DNA from: Rhodobiaceae bacterium
GTDB lineage: Bacteria > Pseudomonadota > Alphaproteobacteria > RS24
Assembly: GCA_018660505.1 (NCBI GenBank)
Contig: JABJKE010000030.1
Coordinates: 62,001 to 126,000 of the forward strand
Length of the DNA: 64,000 nucleotides
Direction of reading: 5' to 3'
How positions within the stretch are numbered: the first letter of the stretch is position 1; each line of letters opens with the position of its first letter. Positions 8,923 through 17,720 of this stretch are shown piece after piece. The notes beneath the pieces are model-generated. The model had not been told where the DNA came from, did no database searches, and saw only the letters and a list, made by a program, of their open reading frames with translations. The translations under genes and the position numbers were made by a program.

Positions 8923-9978
8923 GTGGAAAATCCAGTGTCAGACCGTATCGAACTCATGGGCGCGCCCGGCTCGCCTTACACACGCAAAATGCTGGCGCTG
9001 ATGCGCTATCGCCAAATCGCCTATAAGGTTTTCTGGCAAGGCAATATCACCAGCAATGAGCCGGCGGCCAAATACCCGAAAGCCAAAGTGGGACTTTTGC
9101 CAACCTTTTATTTCCCCGACGACAAAGGCGAGCTGCAGGCGTTAACCGATTCCAGCCCCATCTTGCGCCGCTTTGAAGAAACCCATGCGGGCCGAAGCGT
9201 CATCCCCAACGACCCCATCCTGGCGTTTTTAAACTGGCTTGTGGAAGATTATGCCGATGAATGGCTGACCAAAGCGATGTTTCATTATCGCTGGCATTAT
9301 GCGGCCGATATTGAAAAAGCGGGCTCTATTCTGCCGCGCTGGTATGCGACCGGAGCCAGCGATGCCGAAATCGCGCCTCTATCGAAAATGATCAGCGAGC
9401 GGCAAATCTCTCGCCTGTCTTATGTCGGCTCCAATGCCGTCACCAAAGAGACGATTGAGAATAGCTTTCAGCGGTTTTTGGAAGCCTTTAACGCGCATCT
9501 GCAAGTCAGCAATTATATGTTTGGCGCCCGCCCAGCCTCGGCTGATTTTGCCATCTATGGGCAATTGACGCAGCTGGCTTTATTCGACCCCACGCCGTCT
9601 CGTATCATCACCGAAAAATTTCCGCGCATTTATGCTTGGACGGAAGCCATGGAAGATCTGTCGGGCCTGCCCGTGGCCGAAGACGATAGCGACTGGCTGA
9701 ACAGCGAAGCCATTGGGGCAAGCTTGGTGGCGCTGATGCAAGAAATTGCCAGTCTTTATCTGCCTTACTTAAAAGCCAACGCCCAAGCGGTTATGGCTGG
9801 CGATGGGGTGATGGAGACCGAATTAGACGGGCGTGCATGGAGCCAAAATCCATTTCCCTATCAGGCGAAATGTTTGGCGTGGATTGGCGAGCAATATGAA
9901 GCCTTAAGCGACACCGATAAAGCACGCCTCGCCAAAGCGGTCGAGGGAAGCGGGCTTATCGACGCTTTAGAAAACTAA
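8923..9978 (+). CDS. Large GST-like protein, 351 residues
   Basis: An N-terminal thioredoxin/GST domain (GAPGSPYTRKMLALMRYR, then PTFYFPDDKGELQALTDSSPILRRFEE) is followed by a GST C-terminal helical domain and an extra roughly 100-residue extension. At 351 residues it is well above the usual GST length of 200-230. The start is GTG, chosen for the GGAGG 8 bases upstream; the next ATG, near residue 12, lacks one. It has its own strong promoter. Its stop overlaps the convergent SDR stop by 4 bases (CTAA). Substrate unknown. Confidence 0.85.
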   Translation: MENPVSDRIELMGAPGSPYTRKMLALMRYRQIAYKVFWQGNITSNEPAAKYPKAKVGLLPTFYFPDDKGELQALTDSSPILRRFEETHAGRSVIPNDPILAFLNWLVEDYADEWLTKAMFHYRWHYAADIEKAGSILPRWYATGASDAEIAPLSKMISERQISRLSYVGSNAVTKETIENSFQRFLEAFNAHLQVSNYMFGARPASADFAIYGQLTQLALFDPTPSRIITEKFPRIYAWTEAMEDLSGLPVAEDDSDWLNSEAIGASLVALMQEIASLYLPYLKANAQAVMAGDGVMETELDGRAWSQNPFPYQAKCLAWIGEQYEALSDTDKARLAKAVEGSGLIDALEN

Positions 9979-10712
9979 GAGAGTGTGAGGCCGCCATCGG
10001 CGATAATGGTTTGCCCCGTCACATAGGCGGCCAAAGGCGAGGCGAGAAATAACACCACGCCCGCCATATCTTCGGGCGTGCCCGCGCGGCGTTGTGGAAT
10101 GGCCCGCAAGGCGCCCGTGAGGCGTTTTTCATTCTCAGTCGTCACCGCGGTTAATTTGGTTGGCACCAGTCCTGGCGCCAATCCGTTCACCCGAATGCCG
10201 TCTTGCGCCCATGCCTCGCCCAGCGTTTTGGTGAGGCTGATGGCCGCCGCTTTAGACGCCGCATAAGCGGGATTGCCTTTATTGGATTGCATGCCCGAAA
10301 CCGAGCTGACAATGATAATCGAGCCTTGGGCTTGCGCCAGCAAAGGCTTGAATTTATTGGCACAATGCATCACCGAGTCGATGTTGACGCCCATCACTTC
10401 ATCCCAGCCGGGCTTCTCAAACTCCTCGCGGCCATAGCGTACGGTGCCTTGGCACAGCACCAGCACATCGAGGGTCGAAAACGGCGCTTCATAGGCCGAC
10501 AGAGCTTCGAAATCGGCGGCATTTAATTGGTCATATTCCAGACCTTGTAAATCAGAGCCATCGGCAGCTTGATAATCGTCGCGGCTGGCGCGCGTGCCCC
10601 AGACGAACACTTTGGCCCCGCGCGCGCGAAACCCATGCGCCACGCCATTGCCAATGCCGCTGGACCCGCCCACGACCAAAACTGTTTTTCCGGTAAAATC
10701 TAATTCGCTCAT
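9975..10712 (-). CDS. SDR family NAD(P)-dependent oxidoreductase
   Basis: A 245-residue classical short-chain dehydrogenase. It has the TGxxxGIG-type motif GGSSGIGNGV, the SSVSG catalytic Ser strand and the YAASK active site in NPAYAASKAAA. It ends with the family's typical YVTGQTIIADGGLTLS. The gene lies 15 bases after the MFS transporter gene, itself 23 bases after an acyl-CoA ligase gene, so these three form a probable leftward operon for uptake, CoA activation and oxidation of an organic acid. Substrate unknown. Confidence 0.92.
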   Translation of the reverse strand: MSELDFTGKTVLVVGGSSGIGNGVAHGFRARGAKVFVWGTRASRDDYQAADGSDLQGLEYDQLNAADFEALSAYEAPFSTLDVLVLCQGTVRYGREEFEKPGWDEVMGVNIDSVMHCANKFKPLLAQAQGSIIIVSSVSGMQSNKGNPAYAASKAAAISLTKTLGEAWAQDGIRVNGLAPGLVPTKLTAVTTENEKRLTGALRAIPQRRAGTPEDMAGVVLFLASPLAAYVTGQTIIADGGLTLS

Positions 10713-10727
10713 CGACGATATCCTTTC

Positions 10728-11942
10728 CTATGCATTCTCAAATTTTGGCAAGCTCAGCGAGATTAAAACCACCGGCACCATCAGCACGGCGGCCATAATC
10801 AGCGCGATATCATAATTGCCCGTCACATCCCAAATATAGCCTGTGTAAATGGGGCTAACGCCAGCGCCAAAAATGAAAATCGAATATTGCAGGCCGTAAA
10901 TCGCGCCGTAATTGGCCAAGCCAAAATAGCGCGCCGTGTAATAGCCGATTAAATCGACCTCCGCCCCGACCGCAAAGCCCAGCGCAATGGCCGCGGCCAT
11001 GGCATAGCCGATGCCGCCCATGCCCAATAATAAGCAGCCCAAACCCACGCCCGTAAAAACCACGGCAGTGAGATAGGGAGCAAAAATTCTATCAATCATA
11101 AAGCCGACCAACAGGCGTCCAAACATAACCGATAGGCCCAATATAGCGCCCAAGCCGCCCGCCTCAGCAGGGCTTAGGCCTGCGTCTTGCAACATCGGGA
11201 TGAAAGCGGGGATTAACCCCAGAATGGCAACCGAAATCAGGAAGAAAATGCTGCCCACTTTCCAAAAAGTCGGGTGGCGAATGGCTTGCGCAAAACTCAA
11301 GCCAGTTTGCGCTTGCACCACCGCCGGGTCTTGCGAACCATCGTCTTCTGGCGCGTCTTTAATCAGGAAATAGACAATCGGCAGCGCGGCCATGACGATG
11401 AGAAACATCACCACAAAGCCCGCGCGCCAACCGTTTTCTGCCACATAAGGGGTCATAAATTTAGGCATCGCATAAGCCATCACCCCGGTCGAGGTCAGGC
11501 TAATGCCCAGCGCCAAGCCACGGTGTTTGACAAAAAACGCGTTCACCGCGCGGGTAAAAGCCAGCCCCGTCGAGGCCACGCCAAACACCGCATAGGCCGC
11601 CGACAATAAATATAATTGCCAAATCGGCCCGTTCATCAAAGTAAACCCAAGCAGCAAAATGCCATAGCCTGCCAGCGATAGGGTGGTGACCAAGCGCAAG
11701 CCATATCGGTCGATGAGACGGCCTGCGAAAGTCGCCAAGAGCATCATCACCAAAACAGATATCGATTGCTGTCCCCCTATTTCGGCGCGCGACCAGCCGA
11801 ACTCATCCTGCCAAGGACGAACCCAAATGCCAGACGAATAATAAACCATAGAGGCTAAATTGACCCCAATGCCAACGAAGGCGGCGAATAAAACGGTTCC
11901 GCCCCGCGCAAATTCATTCACCGAAGAAGGTGGGTTTTGCAT
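10728..11942 (-). CDS. MFS transporter, monocarboxylate/oxalate-formate-like
   Basis: A 404-residue inner-membrane carrier with about twelve predicted helices. The sequence shows the MFS loop between helices 2 and 3 (GRLIDRYGLR) and resembles the OFA/monocarboxylate-porter group, with an N-terminal SSGIWVRPWQDEFGWSRAEI segment typical of it. Located between an acyl-CoA ligase gene (upstream) and an SDR gene (downstream) on the same strand, it is likely to import the carboxylic acid that the ligase activates. That link is an inference from operon structure. Confidence 0.88.
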   Translation of the reverse strand: MQNPPSSVNEFARGGTVLFAAFVGIGVNLASMVYYSSGIWVRPWQDEFGWSRAEIGGQQSISVLVMMLLATFAGRLIDRYGLRLVTTLSLAGYGILLLGFTLMNGPIWQLYLLSAAYAVFGVASTGLAFTRAVNAFFVKHRGLALGISLTSTGVMAYAMPKFMTPYVAENGWRAGFVVMFLIVMAALPIVYFLIKDAPEDDGSQDPAVVQAQTGLSFAQAIRHPTFWKVGSIFFLISVAILGLIPAFIPMLQDAGLSPAEAGGLGAILGLSVMFGRLLVGFMIDRIFAPYLTAVVFTGVGLGCLLLGMGGIGYAMAAAIALGFAVGAEVDLIGYYTARYFGLANYGAIYGLQYSIFIFGAGVSPIYTGYIWDVTGNYDIALIMAAVLMVPVVLISLSLPKFENA

Positions 11943-11965
11943 GGTCTATGCCTTTCCAAAAGCGA

Positions 11966-13525
11966 CTAATTAACTTGGCGGCCTTTGCCTTCCCAATACG
12001 GAATGCGCAAGTCGCGTTTCAGCACTTTACCCGCGCCAGACACCGGCAAGGTTTCCTCGCGCAAGGCGACAGAACGCGGCAATTTATAATTGGCAATCAG
12101 CGGCCGACAATGCTCGACAATCTCGTCGAGAGTTGACGCAAAGCCTTCTTTTGGAACGATAATCGCATGAACGGCCTCGCCCCATTTGTCGTCGGGAATA
12201 CCAATGACCGCCACTTCCGCCACGCTCTCATGGGTAGAAATAGCGCTCTCCACTTCGGCCGAGAATACATTCTCGCCCCCCGTGACAATCATGTCTTTGA
12301 TGCGATCGGCGATAAAGATGAAACCATCTTCATCCATATAGCCGCCGTCGCCCGTATGCACCCAGCCATCTTTCAGGGTCGAGGCGGTTTGCTCTTCCAG
12401 TTTCCAATAGCCTTGCATCACGCCCATGCTGCGCGCCGCAATCTCGCCCACTTCGCCGCGCGCGACCGGATTATTATCCTCATCGACGATTTTAATTTCC
12501 GTCCCCGGTGCCGGACGTCCGGCCGAGCGAAGCTTGGAATTATTGCCGCCCAAAACATGAAACTCTGGCTGCAAAGTGGTGACAATCGGCGCCAATTCGG
12601 TCTGGCCATAGCCCTGTATGATTTTCAAATCTGGCATCCGGTTGATTAAATCGGTCAACAGACCTTCGGGCATCGGCGAGGCGCCATAAATCATCGTGCC
12701 GAGCGAGCTCAGCCTTTGGGGGTCAAAACTCTCGGCGTTGAGCAACATGCCAATCATCGTCGGCACTAGAATTGTGTGGCTTACCCCATAGGTCTCGACG
12801 GCGCTCATCACCCCTTCGATATCAAACATGGGCAGGAAAGAATGCGTGCCCCCGACAGCGGTAATGCCGCCGCTGGCGGCACCATCGGCCAAATGAAACA
12901 TTGGCGCGGCATGCAGATAAACCGACTCGGGGCGGGCATCGATCATTTTCGACATCACCAGATTATTATACCAAATCGCCCGATGCGGCAGCATCACGCC
13001 TTTGGGAAACCCCGTCGTGCCGCCCGTATAATAAAGCCCCGCAAGGTCTTCGCCATAGCGCAGCGCGTCATCGCACAGACTGCCATTGCTGACCAAATCT
13101 TCATAGGCCAACATGCCCTCTGGCACATCGCCGTCATCTAGGTAAATGACATGTTCCAGCTGGTCGCATTGTTTGCGAATATCGGGCATGGCGGCCGAAA
13201 AAGCCTTATCGACAAATAAGATTTTGGCTTCTGAATCGTTCAACGAATAAGCATTCTCCACGGCTGTCCAGCGAATGTTCATCGGCACAACGGCCGCACC
13301 AGACCACCAAACCGCGTGATAATATTCCGTATAGCGGTCTGAGTTGAGCGCCAATATTGCGACGCGGTCATCGGCACTGGCGCCGAGTTTTCGCAAACTA
13401 TCGGCCAAGCGGGCGACGCGCTCGCGGTGTTGCTCCCATGTGAATTGACGCGCGCCCATAAGGGTGGCGGTTGACGAAGGCCGCGTGTCGGCGGCGGCGT
13501 TCATAAATTGGGTGATGTTCAACAT
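11966..13525 (-). CDS. AMP-dependent acyl-CoA ligase
   Basis: A 519-residue acid-CoA ligase. The adenylation motif YTGGTTGFPK is at residues 166-175. Downstream are GYGQTE, the TGDGGYMDEDGFIFIADRIKDMI hinge region and the C-terminal catalytic Lys motif in SGAGKVLKRDLR. Length and motifs match medium/long-chain fatty-acid or aromatic-acid ligases. It is the first gene of a leftward operon with an MFS carrier and an SDR. It is clearly distinct from the FATP-like ligase at 1196-3025. Confidence 0.92.
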   Translation of the reverse strand: MLNITQFMNAAADTRPSSTATLMGARQFTWEQHRERVARLADSLRKLGASADDRVAILALNSDRYTEYYHAVWWSGAAVVPMNIRWTAVENAYSLNDSEAKILFVDKAFSAAMPDIRKQCDQLEHVIYLDDGDVPEGMLAYEDLVSNGSLCDDALRYGEDLAGLYYTGGTTGFPKGVMLPHRAIWYNNLVMSKMIDARPESVYLHAAPMFHLADGAASGGITAVGGTHSFLPMFDIEGVMSAVETYGVSHTILVPTMIGMLLNAESFDPQRLSSLGTMIYGASPMPEGLLTDLINRMPDLKIIQGYGQTELAPIVTTLQPEFHVLGGNNSKLRSAGRPAPGTEIKIVDEDNNPVARGEVGEIAARSMGVMQGYWKLEEQTASTLKDGWVHTGDGGYMDEDGFIFIADRIKDMIVTGGENVFSAEVESAISTHESVAEVAVIGIPDDKWGEAVHAIIVPKEGFASTLDEIVEHCRPLIANYKLPRSVALREETLPVSGAGKVLKRDLRIPYWEGKGRQVN

Positions 13526-13625
13526 GACAGGCTCTCTCTACAAAAGGCTTTAATTTAGCAATCTAAGAGAAAATCCTGTCATAAACCGCAAGCTTTTGAC
13601 AAGTAAAATAGCGCCCGCAGCGGAT

Positions 13626-14393
13626 TTAGAATTTATAGTTAAACCCCGACGTCAGCTTGCGGCTTTCGCGCGGCACGCCCTCAAAGGGCACGCCATTGAA
13701 ACGATAGGCATAGCCCGTGGTGAAGGTTAGTTTTTGCGATACAGGAAACGACAAAGCCAGCTCTGTCGTCACCCGACGGTCTTTGCGCTCACCATTCAAA
13801 TTCGGCTGCCAATAGCCCACGGCGTCCAATGTCCACCCATAGGCAGAGGTATATTTGCCCTGCAAAGAAAGTGAGGCCCGGGTCTCGCGTCGGTTCTGGG
13901 TGCTATCGCTGCTGTGGTCTTCCGCCTCGCGCATAACGCTGAATAGGGTCAACACGCGCCAGCCATTGCTCAGCTCGAACAACCGACTGGGGCCTGTGCC
14001 CAGCAAATTACGATGGCCAAGATTGGCAAAATCATCGGTTTCCGTTTGGGCAAAACTCTCCCAACGCCACGCGCCATAGACAGCATGTCTCACGTGGCGC
14101 AGGTGCAGCATTTGCGCATCCTCGTTTTCGACATCATTGACCTCGCCATAGGCGGCCGAGCCAAAGCTGCGCCATTCATCCTTATGGGTTTTATGCTGAA
14201 CAGAAAACGCCACCTCATGGCTGCGCTTTTGCGTGGCCGCCACGCTGTCTTCAAAACTGGCCGACAGGCTGGCCGACCAGCCTTCGGGAACCACATCGAG
14301 CTGGCGCACAACCACGGTCGCCTGCGCCGAAAGCCCGACAAGCGAAAACCCTGCCAGAAAACACATAAATTTCGATAATTTTACTACCCACAT
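13626..14393 (-). CDS. Secreted, probable outer-membrane beta-barrel protein (DUF481-like)
   Basis: 255 residues from the ATG at 14393. The N-terminus is a clear Sec signal peptide ending near GLSAQA. The mature part is a series of alternating hydrophobic/polar strands rich in W, Y and R, and it ends in FNYKF, a C-terminal aromatic residue typical of barrels inserted by BamA. Overall it resembles the DUF481/YdiY type of salt-induced outer-membrane protein, but I am not certain. An in-frame upstream ATG at 14450 would bury the signal peptide and was rejected. Function unknown. Confidence 0.7.
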   Translation of the reverse strand: MWVVKLSKFMCFLAGFSLVGLSAQATVVVRQLDVVPEGWSASLSASFEDSVAATQKRSHEVAFSVQHKTHKDEWRSFGSAAYGEVNDVENEDAQMLHLRHVRHAVYGAWRWESFAQTETDDFANLGHRNLLGTGPSRLFELSNGWRVLTLFSVMREAEDHSSDSTQNRRETRASLSLQGKYTSAYGWTLDAVGYWQPNLNGERKDRRVTTELALSFPVSQKLTFTTGYAYRFNGVPFEGVPRESRKLTSGFNYKF

Positions 14394-14455
14394 AACACCA
14401 CCCCACGAATGATTTCGTCTCCCTTTTAGCCTGATTTCAAAGCCTGCCAAGAGCT

Positions 14456-15634
14456 TTAAGTCTCTTCTATCCCAAGATGGAGCGCATCATAGGCATAAAT
14501 TTTTTCCATGGCGTTTTGCCCCGCCCGCGCGGCCGCTTGATTGCGCAGAAAAGCCCCGATACCTCCCATATGAAAAACTCGCGCGTTGCGTCGCGAAGTG
14601 TTTTGCACCTGCGCGGTGCGCGGTTTTCGAAGCGCCTCATAGCGCTGCAAACCCGTGGGCACATCGCTGGCATGAGTTAAGCAATTGGCCAAGACGGCAG
14701 CATCTTCTATCGCCATGGCCGAGCCCTGCGCCATGAAGGGCAACATCGGATGGCAGGCATCGCCCAAAAGCGAAACGCGCCCCTTGCCCCATGTCGGCAT
14801 GGGGGGGCGGTCGAAGAGCGCCCATTTGAAAAGACTGTCCGGCGCGGCCGCCGCGATGAGCTGCTGGATATCGTCGTGCCAGCTGGCAAAATCCTTGGCC
14901 AGCTCGTCGGCCTTGCCGGCATGGCGCCATGATTCGACTTCCCAGCCTTGTTTCTCGACCACGCAAACGCAATTAACCATGGCCCCGCCTTGCACATAAT
15001 AATGCACGAAATGCTTGCCCGGCCCCCACCAGAGGCTGGCTTTGGGCGGTATCAAATGGGCAGGCAGTTTCTCGCGCGGCACCAAAGCGCGCCAAGCGAC
15101 ATGGCCCGTAAAGCGGGCTTTCTCCGCCCCCCAAAGCTGCGTGCGCATGGCCGAATGAATACCGTCGGCGCCAATCAGCGCTTCGCCTGTATAGGTTTTG
15201 CCCGCATGGGTAAGCGAGACGCCAGAGCGATTTTGCGAAAACGCTTCAATGCGGGTCTGGCTGTGCAAAGAAACCAGAGGGCTCTGCTGGGCCGCCTCGT
15301 GCAAAACGCGGATTAAATCGCCGCGATGAATGTGATAATAAGGCGCGCCATATTTTTCTCGCGCTTGCGCGCCCAGCGGGGTTTCGGCAATCGTCTTGCC
15401 ATGGCGCCAGTGACGAATTTGCGCGGTCTCGGGCAAAAAGACGAAGGGGCGAAGCGGTTTTTCGAGGCCCAGCGCGTGTAAAACCCGGGCGCTATTGGGT
15501 GAAATTTGCACGCCTGCGCCCACTTCTTCAAAAGCGGCGGCTTGCTCGAAAACATGGGTTTCGAGGCCTTGCTGAGCCAAGGCCAGCGCGGCCGTAAGCC
15601 CGCCAATTCCCCCGCCTACAATCAATACCGCCAA
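14456..15634 (-). CDS. FAD-dependent aromatic monooxygenase (salicylate hydroxylase-like)
   Basis: A 392-residue class A flavoprotein hydroxylase. It has the dinucleotide motif GGGIGGLTAALAL, the FEEVGAGVQISPNSARVL segment typical of the salicylate/3-hydroxybenzoate 6-hydroxylase group, GADGIHSAMR (DG motif) and GDACHPMLPFMAQGSAMAIEDA (second FAD motif). It would hydroxylate a hydroxylated aromatic acid using NAD(P)H and oxygen. No ring-cleavage gene is in the window, so the pathway is not defined. The barrel-protein gene starts 62 bases downstream. Confidence 0.9.
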   Translation of the reverse strand: MAVLIVGGGIGGLTAALALAQQGLETHVFEQAAAFEEVGAGVQISPNSARVLHALGLEKPLRPFVFLPETAQIRHWRHGKTIAETPLGAQAREKYGAPYYHIHRGDLIRVLHEAAQQSPLVSLHSQTRIEAFSQNRSGVSLTHAGKTYTGEALIGADGIHSAMRTQLWGAEKARFTGHVAWRALVPREKLPAHLIPPKASLWWGPGKHFVHYYVQGGAMVNCVCVVEKQGWEVESWRHAGKADELAKDFASWHDDIQQLIAAAAPDSLFKWALFDRPPMPTWGKGRVSLLGDACHPMLPFMAQGSAMAIEDAAVLANCLTHASDVPTGLQRYEALRKPRTAQVQNTSRRNARVFHMGGIGAFLRNQAAARAGQNAMEKIYAYDALHLGIEET

Positions 15635-15725
15635 GTTACGCTCTCCCCAAGCTGAGCTAGTTGATAAGCAAACCTAGACGATGGCAGGCAGGAAAGAAAG
15701 AACATGTGTGGGGGCAAGCGCATGC

Positions 15726-16544
15726 CTAGTCTTCGTAAAAAATTTCACCCCGAAGATATAATTTTGCTTCCCCTGTCAGATAGACTTTATTTTTTTCAAG
15801 CCGAACGGCCAGCTCGCCGCCGCGCTTGGATACTTGCCGCGCCTCAAACTGCGTTTTGCCAAGCTTGGCGGCCCAAAATGGCGCCAAGCCGCAATGGGCC
15901 GACCCCGTAACGGGGTCCTCGGTTATGCCTAGCCGTGGGCAAAAGAAGCGAGAGACAAAATCATGTTTATCCCCGCGCGCGGTGACAATAAGCCCATCGT
16001 AATCTAGCGTTTGCGCAATCTTATCTATGTTTGGCGAGAGCTGTGCCACGCTGACCTCATTTGCAAGCTCGGCAATCAGGGTCGGGCCAGATGCGGCGGT
16101 TGAAAGAACCGCTTCCCCAAGGCATGGCTCGACGCTGGCACGCAAATCGACAGGCACGACCTCGCGGGCTGGAAACTCTAAAGTCAAACTTCCCGAGTCT
16201 GTTTGCTGCACGTCCAGAATGCCGGATTTCGTATCAAAACGGAGGTGATTTCCTTGCACGCCGATTTCGTTAAACAAAACATAGCTCGCCGCCATGGTGG
16301 CGTGTCCGCAAAGGTCAACCTCGGTGGTCGGCGTAAACCATCGCAGTGTATAGATTTCATCCACCTCGGGGTTAAAACCATTTTTCGAGCGCACAAAGGC
16401 GGTTTGGGAATAGCCGTTCTCCATCGCAATTTTTCGCATAACCGCATCTTTGGGAAACCTATCAAGCAGACAAACGGCAGCGGGATTGCCTGCAAAAATG
16501 GTCGATGTAAAATTATCTAAAATATAGTGAGGCGCCTTCGGCAT
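15726..16544 (-). CDS. PhzF family isomerase/epimerase-like protein
   Basis: A 272-residue PhzF-family protein, a fold related to diaminopimelate epimerase. The N-terminal DNFTSTIFAGNPAAVCLL segment with GNPAAV is diagnostic, followed by LRWFTPTTEVDLCGHAT and, near the end, EDPVTGSAHCGLAPFW. The start at 16544 has AAGGA at good spacing. The frame continues upstream to 16748, but that stretch runs through the tRNA-Thr gene and cannot be coding. No phenazine genes are nearby, so the substrate is unknown. Confidence 0.92.
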   Translation of the reverse strand: MPKAPHYILDNFTSTIFAGNPAAVCLLDRFPKDAVMRKIAMENGYSQTAFVRSKNGFNPEVDEIYTLRWFTPTTEVDLCGHATMAASYVLFNEIGVQGNHLRFDTKSGILDVQQTDSGSLTLEFPAREVVPVDLRASVEPCLGEAVLSTAASGPTLIAELANEVSVAQLSPNIDKIAQTLDYDGLIVTARGDKHDFVSRFFCPRLGITEDPVTGSAHCGLAPFWAAKLGKTQFEARQVSKRGGELAVRLEKNKVYLTGEAKLYLRGEIFYED

Positions 16545-16687
16545 AGAATTTTCCTTTTTTCCAAGCCTAGGCAGCCGGCAAAAAATGCACAATAAAAACC
16601 TTACCATTGGTGCCGAGGGCGAACCCAGCCATAGGCAAGAGGCCTTGGCGAGCAAGGTCTTAACGAAGTGGGAAATATAAAGAAAAA

Positions 16688-16763
16688 TGGTGCCGGCTGA
16701 GAGACTTGAACTCCCGACCCTCTGATTACAAATCAGATGCTCTACCAACTGAGCTAAGCCGGC
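16688..16763 (-). tRNA. tRNA-Thr (anticodon TGT), CCA encoded
   Basis: Read on the minus strand, the 76-base gene folds as a standard cloverleaf. The acceptor stem is GCCGGCT/AGCCGGC, the D-arm contains AGCTCAGTTGGTAGAGC, the anticodon stem CTGAT...ATCAG holds loop TTTGTAA with anticodon TGT, and the T-arm contains GGGAGTTCAAGTCTCTC. The CCA end is encoded at 16690-16688, followed by a T-run. The PhzF gene lies downstream on the same strand. Confidence 0.95.
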
Positions 16764-16892
16764 TTGCCCTTGGGCGGAAATAAATCAACCCGTGGACTGC
16801 GCTTGAAATAGCCAATATTCCTCGGCTTGGCAAGCAGCAATTCTTCCCGCTCGCCAGCCCAGCGACACGCCCGAGGGCCGCGCCATGGCAGC

Positions 16893-17579
16893 TTATTTTA
16901 TTGGCAATATCATGCTTGGGCGATCGTCCAATTTCGTCGCCGCCTGAAACGCGGGGCGCGCTTTCATTCGCGCCAACCAATCTTGCAGCTTCGGATAGGC
17001 GCCCAAAAGGCCACGCGCCTGCGCGCCTTCAATATTATAGACGATTAAGATATCCGCCAAACTTAACGCGTCCCCGCCGAAATAAGGCTGTTTCGCCAAA
17101 TCAGCTTCCGCCTGCTTTAACAACGCAAACAAGCGCGGCTCGATAAAGCCCTTGGTCAAAGCTCCGGTAATCATTTTCGCCAGAGGCCGCAGAAAAAATG
17201 GCACGCGTTCCGTGGTCATGCGCAAGACGGTTTGCATCAGCAAAATCGGCATCATCGAGCCCTGCGCGGCATGGAACCAAAAGAGATAGCGGGTGCGGTC
17301 TGGGCTGCCCGGCTCGGGGCGCAAGCCACAATCTGGCGCCAAATCAGCCAGATAATCCATAATCGCACTGCTTTCAGCCAAAGCCATTTCGCCATGGGTA
17401 ATCACCGGCGCTGTGCCAATCGGCGATATCGCCTTATATTCGGCGGGGGCCAAAACGCTGACCGGGTCTCGGTTATAGGATTTCAACTCATACGGATGCC
17501 CCAATTCTTCCAGCAGCCATAGAATGCGGAACGATTGGGAATACTCCAAATGATGCAGCGTCAGCGTTTTCGTTGTCAT
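16893..17579 (-). CDS. Glutathione S-transferase family protein
   Basis: A 228-residue GST. The N-terminal thioredoxin-like domain contains HHLEYSQSFRILWLLEELGHPYELKSYNRDP, followed by APVITHGEMALAESSAIMDYLAD with the glutathione-site Glu-Ser pair. The C-terminal helical domain contains QPYFGGDALSLADI. It resembles the 204-residue GST at 3044 in layout, but the sequences are clearly diverged. It is divergent from the amidohydrolase gene at 17721, with 141 bases between the starts. Its substrate is unknown. Confidence 0.9.
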   Translation of the reverse strand: MTTKTLTLHHLEYSQSFRILWLLEELGHPYELKSYNRDPVSVLAPAEYKAISPIGTAPVITHGEMALAESSAIMDYLADLAPDCGLRPEPGSPDRTRYLFWFHAAQGSMMPILLMQTVLRMTTERVPFFLRPLAKMITGALTKGFIEPRLFALLKQAEADLAKQPYFGGDALSLADILIVYNIEGAQARGLLGAYPKLQDWLARMKARPAFQAATKLDDRPSMILPIK

Positions 17580-17659
17580 GATATATCCTCTTCGACCATC
17601 GAGCTCGCGCGAAGGCTAGGGGATTGGCCAAGGATAGTAAAGAAGATTGCACCCCAGCA

Positions 17660-17689
17660 TTGACAGGATAATTATCCGGCACTTACGAT
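17660..17689 (+). promoter_or_regulatory. Promoter with a consensus -35 box for the amidohydrolase gene
   Basis: TTGACA at 17660-17665 is a perfect -35 box. Eighteen bases later TACGAT (17684-17689) is a plausible, weaker -10 box. Transcription would start near 17696, ahead of the ATG at 17721. The spacer is largely filled by a 12-base perfect palindrome, listed separately, which suggests repressor control. Confidence 0.6.
17666..17677. promoter_or_regulatory. 12-bp perfect palindrome, candidate operator
   Basis: GGATAATTATCC is a perfect inverted repeat lying directly after the -35 box. A dimeric repressor bound here would block RNA polymerase. The neighbouring GST gene diverges from the same intergenic region and could share this control. 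No regulator gene lies next to it. Confidence 0.5.
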
Positions 17690-17720
17690 AAGGCGAACAA
17701 AAATAAGAATTGGAAACCCT

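Noticed and set aside
13596..13601. Plus-strand TTGACA between the acyl-CoA ligase and the barrel-protein gene
   Set aside because: No plus-strand gene follows and there is no -10 box.
16545..16748. N-terminal extension of the PhzF frame
   Set aside because: It reads through the tRNA-Thr gene. The family start with a good ribosome-binding site is at 16544.
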